Shown here: positions 51,001 through 61,688 of the stretch, piece after piece
Numbering within the stretch: the first letter of the stretch is position 1
Layout of the letters: each line of letters opens with the position of its first letter
From: Phocoena phocoena
Taxonomy: Eukaryota > Chordata > Mammalia > Artiodactyla > Phocoenidae
Reading direction: 5' to 3'
Assembly: GCF_963924675.1 (NCBI RefSeq)
Contig: NC_089228.1
Span: forward strand, 96,260,394-96,324,393
Length of the DNA stretch: 64,000 bases
Translations under genes and position numbers: made by a program
Notes under the pieces: model-generated
The model's database searches: none
Seen by the model: the letters and a program-made list of their open reading frames with translations, nothing else
What the model was told of the DNA's origin: nothing

Positions 51001-53421
51001 GCACTTCAGTCATCCCTCACCATAACAGGACACCACAGGCACAATCAATGCATTTTTGTTTAGGATTCCTTCTGATGGGTGAACTACTTTTCTGGGGGAG
51101 ATGGGGGAAACTGCTTTTTTCGCTCGGGAGGCAGAAGGGAACTCTAAGGACCGCGTTTCTACTGCTGTGTTGAAATAGGCTTTTCCAAAGCGGGGACTTG
51201 GGACACCCAAGTTCTAGGTCTCGCTCTACCATAAATTCATCCTGGCAAGTGACTTCAACATTTCGGGTCTTAGTTTTTCTATAATTAAGATAAAGACATT
51301 AGACTATAACTCTCTATAATCCTTTCTGCCTCTTCAGTCTATACCCTCCCATGAGAAGCACAGGTTGGACCAAGCCACATATGACCTCGGTAACGTTTTC
51401 CCTAAACCCAGGCAGATCCCAAAGGAGAACATTCTCCCCGGAGGCCCAACACGAAGTTTCTCCACCGAGACGTGTGGTAGCCTCCTGAGGGGCATTTTCC
51501 CCACTGGGGCACTTTCCTGTGGTCAGAAATGCTACCCTCAGAGTCCAAACCCAAAAGTAACGAGAGTAACTGGGCTCCAGTCTCCCGTGAAGCTGGAGGG
51601 GAGGAAGCCTAGAGTAACGATGCCCTCTAGAGACTCACTCTGGAGTGTTGACCCAAATGATGTCCAGGTGGCAGAAGTAGACGCATTCTTTATCCATCAG
51701 GGAAGAGCAGGAACAGCGCTTGGTCCGGCGGGGCCTCCAGGGCGCACTGGGAGAGGGCTTCTCCCCTCCGCTCTCGGCTCCTGTGCTGAGCTCGGCACCC
51801 AGGACCGCTGGGGAGACAAAGAGCAGGTCAGTGGGCGGCGTCTCCCCCAAGGCCCAAAGGCACACTGGTCACAGCGTCGATGCCACATCTAGCAGAGCAG
51901 ATAAAAGCAGATGAAGCACCCAGCCGGCCTCCCGCAAGAAACACCGAGCAAAAAGGACTCTATTATTTTCCCTCCTTAACATGACTTCACCTTTATCGCC
52001 ACTGGCTTATCCAGCTTCAGAGAGATTATACAAGTGCAGGGGAAACAACCACCTGAAAAGGGACTTACCAGCCCCTTGAAGCAGCCTTCAAGGAAATGCT
52101 TAGAAATACTGCCTGTTAGACATTTGGGTTGGCTTCTGCATGGAACTTAGCACAACCTACAGTGGCTTAAAATTGGCTGATGACCAAAAACCTGAAACTA
52201 AATAAATCATACTGCCTTTTCCTAGACTCAGAGCCACTTCCTCATGTGGAATGACCTTCCGTTTAGGGCAGCACCCACCACTTCACACCTGTGTAAGGCC
52301 GGGAGTAGCCCAGATGAGACACACCTCTTGAACTTAGGTGGAGGTCCAGAGCTTCGGGGAGGTGATTGGAGAGAGAGAAGAGAAATCAGCTCTACAGTAA
52401 AACCACTGACCTAAGGGAAAAGTGAGCAGCAGCTCCGGGGACCCAGGCAAGGTTCCGTGGGTTTTGAATTCTGAATCCCCGGAGCAGGATGGTGTGGGCG
52501 GGATTTGCCGTCTCCCCTTCCCCACGGCAGCATGCTTCCTCTTACTGACAAGTTAGCCACGCAGCTTATCTGCCTAATTTTGTACATCTCAAATGATCAG
52601 ACACATTCCAGGATTTTCATTCCCTTGACATCCTTTCTCTTCAGTCAGGGTCATGAAAAGACAAAAAAGTGCACTGACCCTAAAAGAGGGAAACGGGCAG
52701 GTGCACACATACTACCTAAATCCTTCAGCAGCCGAGATTTATCCTAGCTTCCCTCCCAAGACAGGTGAATAAAACTGGAAATAGAGCCCACACTGTTCTG
52801 AGTGCCAAAAACTTGCCGAAAGAAATCTAAAGTCAACAATGACAATTTTCAAGAAAACATCTGCTTCACCCTGAAACCGCCTGGGGGCGGTTTTCACCAG
52901 GCTGTTCTGCAGGTGACTTTACTGCTCATCCATTGCTTGAATGCCTTGAATAAAATTCCTTGGCTTCAAGCTGAAACGTTTAAATATTTCACACATTAAC
53001 ACACTATTAAAGCAGTATTTGAATAAGATATAAATTCCTATATGTCCTATTACCTGTATGAACACATATATTGCAAACATACATTTAGCTAGATTACATC
53101 TCGCTTTAATTGAGTCATATTTTTAAAAGCCAAGGCAATAATAATAATGTTATTTTAATGCTAGAGGAGCAATGGTCTTCAACAGAGGATTTTTTTTTCC
53201 ACTAGAAAATATAAGCACCTTTGGGCAATAATTCCCCTACACTTGATTTCTGAGCGGCAGTCATAAAAAGAAATGGGGGAAAACACAGAAGCAAGAAAAG
53301 CATTAAGGTGGAAAAGAAGACGGCAGCATTCAGGGATTTACAAGTCAACGTGCCTACCTGCTTCTGGAGCTCCTTGGAAAGCCACAAACAGCAGAGCGAA
53401 AATCACGGGGAAATAATCCAT
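47989..53421 (-). CDS. EDN1: Preproendothelin-1, five coding exons spliced
   Basis: This gene encodes the precursor of endothelin-1, a secreted vasoconstrictor and developmental signal acting on the EDNRA and EDNRB receptors. The segments 53421-53358, 51807-51639, 50323-50165, 50008-49895 and 48091-47989 join in frame to 202 codons plus TGA, and all junctions are GT-AG. Seen in the protein: a hydrophobic signal peptide (about residues 1-17); Arg-Thr-Lys-Arg at 49-52 before mature endothelin-1 (53-73, with Cys 53, 55, 63 and 67 and C-terminal Trp73); the Trp73-Val74 bond cut by endothelin-converting enzyme; Arg-Thr-Lys-Arg at 90-93, giving a 39-residue big endothelin; and the endothelin-like repeat with Cys 110, 112, 120 and 124. 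The start is the only Met that precedes a signal peptide. The frame has no internal stop. The tail (170-202) differs from the human form as I recall it and resembles the cattle form. Endothelin-2 and -3 are excluded by the mature peptide sequence. Confidence 0.97.
48092..49894 (-). other. EDN1: EDN1 intron 4
   Basis: About 1.8 kb with GTAAGA donor and TTTTAATAG acceptor. It carries a SINE at 49045-49260, antisense to the gene. Its first 30 or so bases look like former exon sequence (see findings). Confidence 0.9.
49045..49260 (+). repeat. Cetacean tRNA-derived SINE in EDN1 intron 4
   Basis: Full length, with duplication AAAACTGCTCAG at 49033-49044 and 49261-49272 and an AAAAC-rich tail. It is opposite in orientation to EDN1. 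Confidence 0.96.
49895..50008 (-). CDS. EDN1: EDN1 coding exon 4 (C-terminal propeptide)
   Basis: The acceptor is TTTTAACAG and the donor GTAAGA. The exon covers residues 131-169 ([19 protein letters not shown] and on to EGRKIRR). The first-base phase matches exon 3 and the last-base phase matches exon 5. The exon is shorter at its 3' end than I recall for human. The next bases would read an in-frame TAA if translated, so the GTAAGA donor is the sensible exon end. Residue 156 is Gly (GGT at 49933-49935), where human has Cys. Confidence 0.92.
50009..50164 (-). other. EDN1: EDN1 intron 3
   Basis: A short intron of 156 bases, donor GTGAGT and acceptor TTTTAACAG. Confidence 0.9.
50165..50323 (-). 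CDS. EDN1: EDN1 coding exon 3 (big endothelin end, endothelin-like repeat)
   Basis: The acceptor is ATGATAG and the donor GTGAGT. The exon covers residues 78-131. It begins with His79 and runs through PYGLGSP to the second Arg-Thr-Lys-Arg site (90-93), which sets a 39-residue big endothelin. It then encodes the endothelin-like repeat [15 protein letters not shown] (110-124), with the C-x-C-x7-C-x3-C spacing of the mature hormone. The role of that repeat is unclear in any species I know of. Confidence 0.95.
50324..51638 (-). other. EDN1: EDN1 intron 2
   Basis: About 1.3 kb with GTGAGT donor and ATGATAG acceptor. No recent repeat was recognised. It holds a G-rich run near 50660-50680 and a short GTTT/GATTT repeat near 50970-51000. 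Confidence 0.9.
51639..51807 (-). CDS. EDN1: EDN1 coding exon 2 (mature endothelin-1)
   Basis: The acceptor is a pyrimidine run ending CCCCAG at 51808. The exon covers residues 22-78 and includes the Arg-Thr-Lys-Arg processing site and all 21 residues of endothelin-1, coded by 51653-51715. The mature peptide begins [11 protein letters not shown] and ends HLDIIW, the same as the human peptide. The converting-enzyme bond Trp-Val is coded at 51650-51655. The donor is GTGAGT after the second base of codon 78. The plus strand is also open here, but that frame is only an antisense shadow of the exon. Confidence 0.97.
51808..53357 (-). other. EDN1: EDN1 intron 1
   Basis: About 1.55 kb with GTAGGC donor and CCCCAG acceptor. 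I see no SINE or L1 in it and no further exon. The stretch at 53020-53180 is AT-rich. Confidence 0.9.
53358..53421 (-). CDS. EDN1: EDN1 coding exon 1 (signal peptide)
   Basis: The ATG lies at 53419-53421 on the minus strand, just after a T-rich run and AGA. It encodes [11 protein letters not shown] and continues as a hydrophobic signal peptide, with likely cleavage after Gly17. The exon ends after the first base of codon 22, followed by a GTAGGC donor at 53352-53357. The transcribed exon also carries about 287 nt of 5' UTR, up to about 53708. Confidence 0.95.
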
Positions 53422-53731
53422 TCTGGAAAAAAAGGGATCAAAATCCTTCCCCACTGCGAACTAAACCCGAAGGTGTGGGGGGAAAACGCAGAAAAAAACA
53501 GCTTCAGTTCCTTCCGAGCGCTTCGGGTTCTTCGGATCTCAAAGTGATCCTTCAGCCCGAATGCTCTTTAATGGGGAGAAAAAAGAAGCGTCTGCCAGGA
53601 GAGAAGGCAGTGGGAGCGGTCCGAGGACGCACGCGGTGGCGGCCGTGGCGCACGGGGACCCGGGGACCCTGGCGGCGCTGGTCCCAGCGCAGAGGCAGAA
53701 GCGCGTCTGACCTGGACAGCTCTCGGCCGGC

Positions 53732-53739
53732 TTTTTATA
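53732..53739 (-). promoter_or_regulatory. EDN1: EDN1 TATA box
   Basis: The minus strand reads TATAAAAA inside GTATAAAAAGCCGGC. This places transcription start at about A53708 in TCAGACGCGC, 31 bases downstream, the same arrangement as the human promoter. Confidence 0.9.
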
Positions 53740-53808
53740 CTGAACCCCTATAGAGCGGGGGTAAACAGCTCCAATTTTATTCCAGCCCCAGACAATGTTA
53801 TTGTGTCA

Positions 53809-53816
53809 TTAGTCAC
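53809..53816 (-). promoter_or_regulatory. EDN1: EDN1 AP-1 site
   Basis: The minus strand reads GTGACTAA, about -108 to -101 from the inferred start. It matches the Fos/Jun site known in the human promoter, which mediates phorbol ester, thrombin and shear responses. Confidence 0.85.
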
Positions 53817-53825
53817 CACCAGGCA

Positions 53826-53831
53826 ACGTGC
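53826..53831 (+). promoter_or_regulatory. EDN1: EDN1 hypoxia response element
   Basis: ACGTGC on the plus strand (GCACGT in gene orientation) lies at about -118, between the AP-1 and GATA sites, where HIF-1 binds in human EDN1. It is intact here. Confidence 0.75.
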
Positions 53832-53837
53832 AGCCGG

Positions 53838-53844
53838 AGATAAG
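53838..53844 (+). promoter_or_regulatory. EDN1: EDN1 GATA site
   Basis: AGATAAG on the plus strand (CTTATCT in gene orientation) sits at about -136, the position of the GATA-2 site needed for endothelial expression of human EDN1. Confidence 0.85.
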
Positions 53845-53880
53845 GCCGGGCTCTAAAGGAAATCACTGCTAACTTCAGAG

Positions 53881-53900
53881 GCAGACGCCCGCCGTCTGAC
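53881..53900 (-). promoter_or_regulatory. EDN1: EDN1 SMAD-type inverted GTCTG/CAGAC element
   Basis: In gene orientation CAGAC and GTCTG flank a GC core, at about -192 to -173. The TGF-beta/SMAD element of human EDN1 lies in this interval. The match rests on motif and distance only. Confidence 0.65.
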
Positions 53901-53901
53901 A

Positions 53902-56632
53902 ATTCGGGGCAGGGCTAAGAAAAAGAAAATACCCATTGGAGACCTTTGGTAAACCTGCCCGTGCAGCGCTGCCGTCTGCTTCCCCTTTGCAAGCTGCCAG
54001 CCCCGGAGTTCAAGCATCAGAAGAGAGACTCCAGAAAAGTCATACCATTGGTATGAAAAGTATGAGCTACAGTTTAAATAGATTGTATTGTTGTGTGCGG
54101 GGGAATTTTTTTTTAATTGTTGTTCGCTTCATTTGCCTTTTATGTCTCTCCGATTTCTTAGTGCTGATCAGTCCAGGGGACGCTCTCGCTGTTTACTTAC
54201 GCCTCCCCCCGCCCCCGACTCGGGGTCAGATCATTTTGGCAGATAGATGGACGCACTTTGCTCTTTCTTCCAGCCCCCGCCCACCAAGGCTGTTCGGCTC
54301 AAGTTCTTTGCGTCCACAGTGGGAAAGATAGGAGAGGGGTTGGCAAGAAAAGGAAGTTTTTTTTTTTAAAAAAAAAGGATCCTTGTAGGCACATACCCAG
54401 TCCTTTCAGGATTGCTGATCAGAAGCCCCCATCAGCTTTTCTTTTTGCGCCCACCCCCTTCCCGTCCCCGGATCCCCCCACCTGCCGGGGCACCAATCTA
54501 AAGAAATAGCGAGAGAGGAACGCCAGAGGGAGACGAAGAGCTATCGGGGCTGATGTTTGAGGAAAAAAAGCCACAGCCTTGGCTTCCAAATAACAGAAGG
54601 AAACGCAGCCACCTGAGGTGGGAGCCTAGAAAGGGAGGAATGACACCTGACGCGGAAAGCGCGGTTGCCCCTCGGAATATTCCATTTACTCCCTACATCG
54701 GGACAGCTTTTCTGGGTCTTTGTTTTCCTTTGGCTTTTTCTTGTAAGTCGAAGGGGTGTTCTTGCAGAGGGTTAAGTATTGGGAAGGAGGAAATGCCCGC
54801 CCTGAATAAGGGAGCAGACGATACCTCGCCTTTAATAATGTGCTTATGTTTTCAAAGCAATTTCCTGTCTATGTAAGCACGAAATACTCCTTGAGGTCCT
54901 CACAGGGCAGTCACTGCGGAGGAAACAGCATGCTGCAATGTGTACAGCAGAACGTGAATGTAAGACATCTGGCTTTTTCAATTAGCCTCATTTGTCAAGT
55001 GAGAAAGCTGCGGTCCCCAGAATTTCCCTGCTCCATCAAAGTTCTCGGTGTGCCTGAGGAAGGCCCATGGGATAAAGGTAGAGCACCTTCCCTGCACACG
55101 AAAAAGACGTGTCTACGTCTAGCTCCTAGGGACACCATCAAATAGATGCTGCTTCCATTTCCTCACCTTGTTTTACTCTAATCCACCCACCCACACCCAC
55201 CCACACAAACACGCACACGCAGGGGTTCAAATGCAGACTCGTTTGCCGTTCTCAAGAGGGTCCCACAGAACCATTTCCTCCTCCTCTCTGTTTATTCTTC
55301 ACCCCTAGAATCAAAAGGACAGATTTTATCCCAACACCTAAGCCGTGGACCTGGGCACACTTGGTCTGCCTGGACATGCCTCAAAGTCACAGCTGGGGGG
55401 ACAGTAGCGGTAGCAGATCCGTAATGAGATCTGTCCCCTAAAGCAGCCACTGCAGCCAGAGTGGAGGTGGGAGGAGGAAGGGACCCTCCCCCCCCACATC
55501 CACACCCAGAGAGGCCTCCCCCGTGTCCCCAGGGGTCTCTGCTTGGGCCCTCGGCCCCTCCTCTATATGCTTGCCTCAGTCCAGCCCCAGGGGCCGGGGA
55601 GGGCACAGCTCCCCCTGGACTCAGTGGCAGCCAGCAAGGAGCCAGCTCTGCTGGCCTCAGCCCTGGCCAGTGCGTTCCGACTTCTTCCCATCCGCAGAAC
55701 ACAGGAGCGCAGAAGAGAGCTGACATCACATTCACAGGATCCAAGCTTCCCCCAGGGAGGGAGAGGTGGCCTGGGAAATATGTCTTGGCAGGGGTCCCAC
55801 CCCGACGCCCCCAACTCTTTTTTTTTTTAACCTCCTGGAAACTTTAACAAAACACTGGCCACAGTCAGGACCAACCTGTCCTCAGCTCCTCCCTGGAAAC
55901 TACCGCCCGGTCCCTCCCAGTCCCTCCAGGTCCAGCCTGGGCCACCCTCCGGCAGGCAGGGAAGCCCATCTCTCGACGCCACACCCACCTCGCTGAGGTT
56001 GCCCAGACAGGTGCCAGCGGCGCCCAGCGCTCAGGTGGAGAAGTGAAGCAAAATGAAACTGCCCACAAGCCTTCCCACAGCCCGCCCGCCCTCCTCTCCT
56101 GTGAACTATTTGAATGACAAATAAATACAAAACGTGGGCAGCAGTGATCCGCCCCGAAACCGTCACCCCCGGCCTTCTGCTCAAGTCAATGCGCAGGATT
56201 TCACATCCGGGAGGGTCGCATTGTTCCAAGGCCCATCTTGCCCCCATCTCTTTGAATCGTGAGTTTCCAAGACGCACCCTCACGTGGGTGTGCATGTGCG
56301 CGTTTCCGTTTTTCTTTGTGTGACTTGGGGCAATGGTGGTATCTGCCTTCCCTGTCTGTCCATCTCTCCACTTCCCGCTCTTGCAGCAGCCTCTTTTCTT
56401 CCTAGAGGAGGAAAAGCGTTGGGGGGGGGGGGGGGCTTTCTCTGCAGAGAAGGCAGCTATCCTCCTGCCAGCTGCCCAACAAAACATTTTGCCAAGAAGC
56501 AAGAGCGGGAGGGAGGAAGAACCCCAACAGACCAGTTTTACAAGTTAGATGCTGCCGCTGCTGCTCTGCCCGAAGCCTTGCTGGGGAGCGTGGAGGAGAT
56601 GAATAGGTTAAAGTTGCTGGACAAAGTAATAA
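53902..56632. other. EDN1 upstream flank, partly GC-rich
   Basis: No further gene. It includes a C/A-rich run (55180-55222), GC-rich sequence at 55450-56050 with overlapping spurious frames, and a run of 15 G at 56421-56435. Promoter-distal enhancers may lie here but none can be named. Confidence 0.45.
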
Positions 56633-56646
56633 AAGTGGAGATCCCA

Positions 56647-56850
56647 GGCTTCCCTGGTGGCGCAGTGGTTGAGAGTCCGCCTGCCGATGCAGGGGACGCG
56701 GGTTCGTGCCCCGGTCCGGGAAGATCCCACATGCCGCGGAGCGGCTGGGCCCGTGAGCCATGGCCGCCGAGCCTGCGCGTCCGGAGCCTGTGCTCCGCAA
56801 CGGGAGAGGCCATGACGGTGAGAGGCCCGCGTACAGCAAAAAAAAAAAAG
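56647..56850 (+). repeat. Cetacean tRNA-derived SINE, near full length
   Basis: It begins GGCTTCCCTGGTGGCGCAG after a flank AAGTGGAGATCCCA (56633-56646) that recurs as AAGTGGAGGTCCCA (56851-56864), with one mismatch. Confidence 0.94.
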
Positions 56851-56864
56851 AAGTGGAGGTCCCA

Positions 56865-57616
56865 CCTCCATCACCAACCCCCAGCCCAGCCCTCCAGGAC
56901 CTAGCAGGTGAAAGGCTCTCTGCAGGCACAGTCCGCCTCAGAGAGGAAAGGGAAGGGAAGGGAAGGGAGAGAAGAGGTAAAGAAGATGGCCTTTTCCCCC
57001 AATAGAACAGTCTTCTGTTGCTGTTCTTGCTTTTAATGTTACACTTGAATACTGGAAACTGTTTGATAAAGTATTTTTTATGTGTTTCTTTCTGTATCAT
57101 CTCTTGCTGTGTATTAATAGATAGCTATAAATAAAACACCCTGGGCCCCAAGTACAGATACTACACAGTAGCAAACTGTACTGTTTTTAGCACTCCTCAG
57201 CTTTGCTGTTTCTCAACTTCTGCGTAAAACAATTTGCAACTTTGCCCAGCCAATAAATCTGGGGCGAGATGTGGCAATGAGCTCAGCAAAAAGAACAGCC
57301 GTTAGGTTGCTTGATGAGAGAGAGCACGAAGCATAGAGAGCTGGCTTAGTGTGGGCTCAGTGAAGCTGTCCAGGCCACTAGCTCGATCATATATTGTTGA
57401 CTATTTTACATTCCTACTTTGCACAGCACTGTTGTGAAAGACTGTGTAATACGGACATTACCCCATGACATATTACACACCTCCAGGAGTCATGAACAAA
57501 CACAGCTTCTCCCTGTGTCCAAAATCAAGTGGTATTTAGCACAGGAAACAGGGCGTTGCTCCGCAGAGATTCATCCCGTGTATCTAAACGCATAGAACTT
57601 AAGAGTTCGTCGATAG
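56865..57616. other. Non-genic
   Basis: A (GGGAA)n run at 56945-56970. No gene or named repeat was recognised. Confidence 0.4.
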
Positions 57617-58115
57617 AAAATGTGGTGTATGTATGTACACCACATGGAATACTTCTCAGCCATAAACGAAAACGTGGATGGACCTAGAGGGTATCGTGCT
57701 AAGTGAAATAAGTCAAACAGAGAAAGAAAATACCATATGATTTCACTTATATGTGAAATCTAAAAAACCCGAAACAAACCAACAAAAATAACAAAACAAA
57801 AACAGACTTGTAGATGCAGAGTTCAAACTGGTAGTTGCCAGAGGGGAGAGGGTAGGGGACCAAGTGAAATAGGTGAGGGAGATGAAGAGATACAAGCTTC
57901 CAGTTATGAAATAAATAAGTCATGGGGAGGTAACGTACAGCGTAGGGAACATAAGTAATAATAACTTTTGTGATAACTTTGTATGCTGACAGATTATCAC
58001 TAGGCCCGTCACGATACTCATTTTGTAATGTATAAAATTATCAAATCACTATGTTGTACGCCTGAAGCTAATATAATATTGTAAGTCAATTACACTTCAA
58101 TAAAAAAGAAAAAAA
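57617..58115 (+). repeat. Old L1 3' end
   Basis: CACATGGAATACTTCTCAGCCATAAACG then GGTAGTTGCCAGAGG and a tail TACACTTCAATAAAAAAG. No ORF remains and no duplication was seen. Confidence 0.88.
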
Positions 58116-58684
58116 TATGCAACTTTGCTTCCCCAACACTTTCATCCATAAGACGATGACAGATAGCAGCTGTTTAGCTTAAAAGAATATGTCCAATTCT
58201 CTAACCCAGCGTTTCCCAAACCTCAGTCATTCATAAACCTCTTTCACAACTTTTGCCATATTGGTGTGCCACCCATATATTTTTACTGAATATTTTTCTT
58301 TCAACTGACTTACTTCTTTTACTTGAATAGTTTTAAGGAAACTTTCTATTGCTTCTATCCTAAGCAGTTATATATATGGAATCATGGTCTGTATGGTTAA
58401 ATAATATACATTTTATATGGTTAAATAAGGCACCTGAAATCATGGTTTAATACATGTTAGAATAAACATCATTATTGTGTGCTCCTTAAGCTATTAGAAA
58501 TAAAAAGTGTTCTGCCATGTACTGTCACCTGATATACCAACACCAGCATGCTTACCACTCCTGGGGAACACCATTCCTTCCAATCTGATGTCTTATGTCT
58601 TATTATGTTAAGAATTAAGCCCTGGTTTAATTCCCCTCTCTGACCTCTACTTTCAAGATAATCTCCAAATATTCTACGTCAAAA
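58116..58684. other. Non-genic
   Basis: No gene. AT-rich with traces of an unrecognised old repeat near 58205-58320. Confidence 0.4.
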
Positions 58685-58695
58685 CTCTCATATGG

Positions 58696-58900
58696 GGCTT
58701 CCCTGGTGGCGCAGTGGTTGAGAGTCCACCTGCCGATGCAGGGGACACGGGTTCATGCCCCGGTCCGGGAAGATCCCACATGCCGCGGAGCAGCTGGGCC
58801 CGTGAGCCATGGCCGCCGAGCCTGCGCATCTGGAACCTGTGCTCCGCAACGGGAGAGGCCACAACAGTGAGAGGCCCGCGTACCGCAAAAAAAAAAAACC
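58696..58900 (+). repeat. Cetacean tRNA-derived SINE, full length
   Basis: Flanked by CTCTCATATGG at 58685-58695 and 58901-58911. Confidence 0.96.
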
Positions 58901-58911
58901 CTCTCATATGG

Positions 58912-59574
58912 ATGCATTCCAAAGAAACAGAAGTTCTGGCATTCAGAATCTAGAAAAACAAGGAGTCCACATCCAAAAAGTTCCTAGTTCATACTTCCCC
59001 TTGGTTTATCACTTCAATGTTTTGGTAGTTGCCTTTTATCTTATTTTGATCCTGTATCCCAAATTTAAATATCCTCTCTGAGTGTTTACACACACACACA
59101 CCCCCCACATGTGAGCCTATAGATTGAAATGAGATAGTAGTTGTAATATTTCACACATCAGGGAGACCAGAAAAATGCGACAGCCAGTAGCTGCCTCCTC
59201 ATGTTTTTCTCTTTAATTTTAATTCTATGTCATTCATGATATGTTGGAACTGAAAAGATTCTGATGCAGCAGTTAAAAAATAAGACTACTTGGAGGTGAG
59301 TGGAATAGAGTCAAGTGATTTCATTAAACCTAATTTATGTAGTCATTCTAGACAAGCTTTCCTTCCACATGTTTGAATGGGATAGTAAAAGGAAATAATT
59401 CTGGAAGGCAGGTGCCATATAAATAAGATGGCTACCTTCATGTTTTCTTAAGCAAACTGCATGTGTGTGACATTCAGGGCGGTGACTGTGGTTAAGTCCG
59501 CTGTTGTCAGAACCCTTTTCATGACACCATTTCATTTCAAATTATGCATGTCTTTTTTGGTTTTTAAAAGTTTC
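58912..59574. other. Non-genic
   Basis: A short (AC)n/C run at 59087-59107. No gene or named repeat was recognised. Confidence 0.4.
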
Positions 59575-59942
59575 CTGTAGAATGGTGGTTATCATGGATG
59601 GAGGTGAGGTAGGTGAGGGAAATGGAGGGTGATGTTGGTCAAAGAATACAAACTTACAAGATGAATAAGATCTGGGGATGTAAGGTGCAGCATGGTGATT
59701 ATAGTTAGCAATACTGTATTATATGCTTGAAAGTTGCTAAGAGGGTATATCTCAAATGTTCTCACCACAAAAAAGAATGGTAATTATGTGACGTGTTACC
59801 ATCAAATGGTAATTATGATGAAGGTGTTAGCTAAAGCTACAGTGGTAATAATTTGCAATATGTAAGTGTATCAAATCAACACCTTGTACACCTTAAACTT
59901 ACGTTATATGTCAACTATGTCCCTATAAATCTGAAAAAAAAA
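59575..59942 (+). repeat. Old L1 3' end
   Basis: GAATGGTGGTTATCATGGATGGAGG, ATTATAGTTAGCAATACTG and TATGTCAACTATGTCCCTATAAA are typical of the L1M 3' UTR. Confidence 0.85.
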
Positions 59943-61674
59943 TTTTCTTTCGCACCTCATATATAATGACAAAACATACGCCAGAGGTCTTAGCTCTTTC
60001 CCAGCTTTGGTGTAATAAAACTCCTTTGGTATCCTGCTGACATTTACAAAGCTACCCTAGGAAAGTAGCAAGAAAATGATTCATTCGAAATTCATTTTTA
60101 TATTAGAAATCGGAAAGCTTCCAGTATTCAATTTCACGCGCACATATGTTCATTGAGTCCCCACGGGTGCTAAAAGCAGTTCTAGGCACTTTGTGGTTTC
60201 CAAGTTCGATGACTTCATATTCATCAGTCAACAGACTGACATAGGATTAATAAAAGCCACCAGGGGAAAAGCAACACCAGGGAGGAAAAAGGACAATCAT
60301 TGAGGTGGGAAAGCTAAGGTACCTACAAGAAAGCAAGGGATATGATGATACTAGGTACTGAATGATTCAAGGAGTAATCACGGAATGAAAGAGGCTGAAT
60401 GAATGTTTTAAAAGATAGCAGGAAAGATCTTCAAAGATGAGAGGAGTTAGGAGCTGTGGCAAAGAGGCTAAGAAGGGGCAGGGAATGTCAGCAAGATGGT
60501 TTGGTTATTGGATTGACAGTTTCACTGGGACCAGATGGCTGATGATGATGAAAGAGAGAAAGAGTGTATAGGTGATATATATGGTTAATATTTCTAATAT
60601 CTCTGTAATGTGCCAGCATAACGTACAAGGTCTATAGTTCTCACACTCTGAAATCCTAAGGATGGACATGGGGCACAAAAAGGAAAAGCCACGGAAACCA
60701 TGAAGAACTCCTTCCTAGTGAATAAGCTGAAATGATTTTGACAGTTCATTGTATGGACTATGTCACCATTAGAAGGTCTGGATTTTATTTGTATTAGAAA
60801 ATATTAAATGAGTTAAAATTATTCCCATATTTTGCAAATCGCCTTTTTAGATTCAGTCATTTGCAAGAGGGGGAAAATCTTCATATGGAGTTTTAGAAAC
60901 GTTCTCTGACTGCCTCCATTTCTTCATGTCCCCTTCCTTTCGTGAGAAAAGATTTGATACAAGGATTATTTTTATTACTCTCATCTGCTGCCTACCTACA
61001 AGTAATTCAAGTCTCCCTCTTTAAACAATGATTTTGATAAAAGTAAATTTCTCTTCAAATAATATATTTTCTTAAATATGAGTATGCAGTGAAAAAGGGA
61101 AAATAATTACTGGTTGTCATTGTAGGAAAAGAAATTTGGGCAAAAGGGGGTTACATTTTTAAAGGGGCATTTGGATTCATTGAAAAATGCTAATTTACTT
61201 TCACAAGTTCCAGAATATATCTACCGCTAAGGGTTTTGTTTGATTTGGCATTTGCACTTTTTTTAGTTTGTTCTTTTGATGGGAAAAAAAAAAACACTTT
61301 TTGGACTGGTTACAAGAATAATTTTCCCGTAAATTGATGCCTTTAAATTTTGTTTTTCTGTGAAGCTTAAAAAACACCTGTATACTTTTCGTTCATATTG
61401 TTTAATATCTATTAATTATTGTCTTTCTGAGTGTGGTTTTTACTAAGGACAGTGAGATAAGTCAAAAGACATTGAAGGACTTTCTTTTCTACATGTGACT
61501 CACAAGAGCAAAGAATGTGGAGTGATGACATTGTGTTTGTTGCTACCTTATTATGTTGATTTTATTTTAGAGAAATATGGGGAAAAGAAAAATGGAATAA
61601 AGTGAAAGCTTCTAGGAGGTGTTTGCTTATGGCTGAATTTCAGGCTACGGTAGGACTCCAGGGAAAGCGGTATT
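59943..61674. other. Non-genic, unrecognised
   Basis: No supported gene. Mostly AT-rich unique sequence. Confidence 0.4.
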
Positions 61675-61688
61675 GAAGACTCACTTTA

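Noticed and set aside
51365..51892. Plus-strand open frame of 175 codons over EDN1 exon 2
   Set aside because: It is antisense to a confidently identified exon and has no similarity I can recognise. It is open because the exon is GC-rich.
56402..57100. Minus-strand 232-codon frame
   Set aside because: Over a quarter of it is the antisense of a SINE and the rest is low-complexity. It is not a gene.
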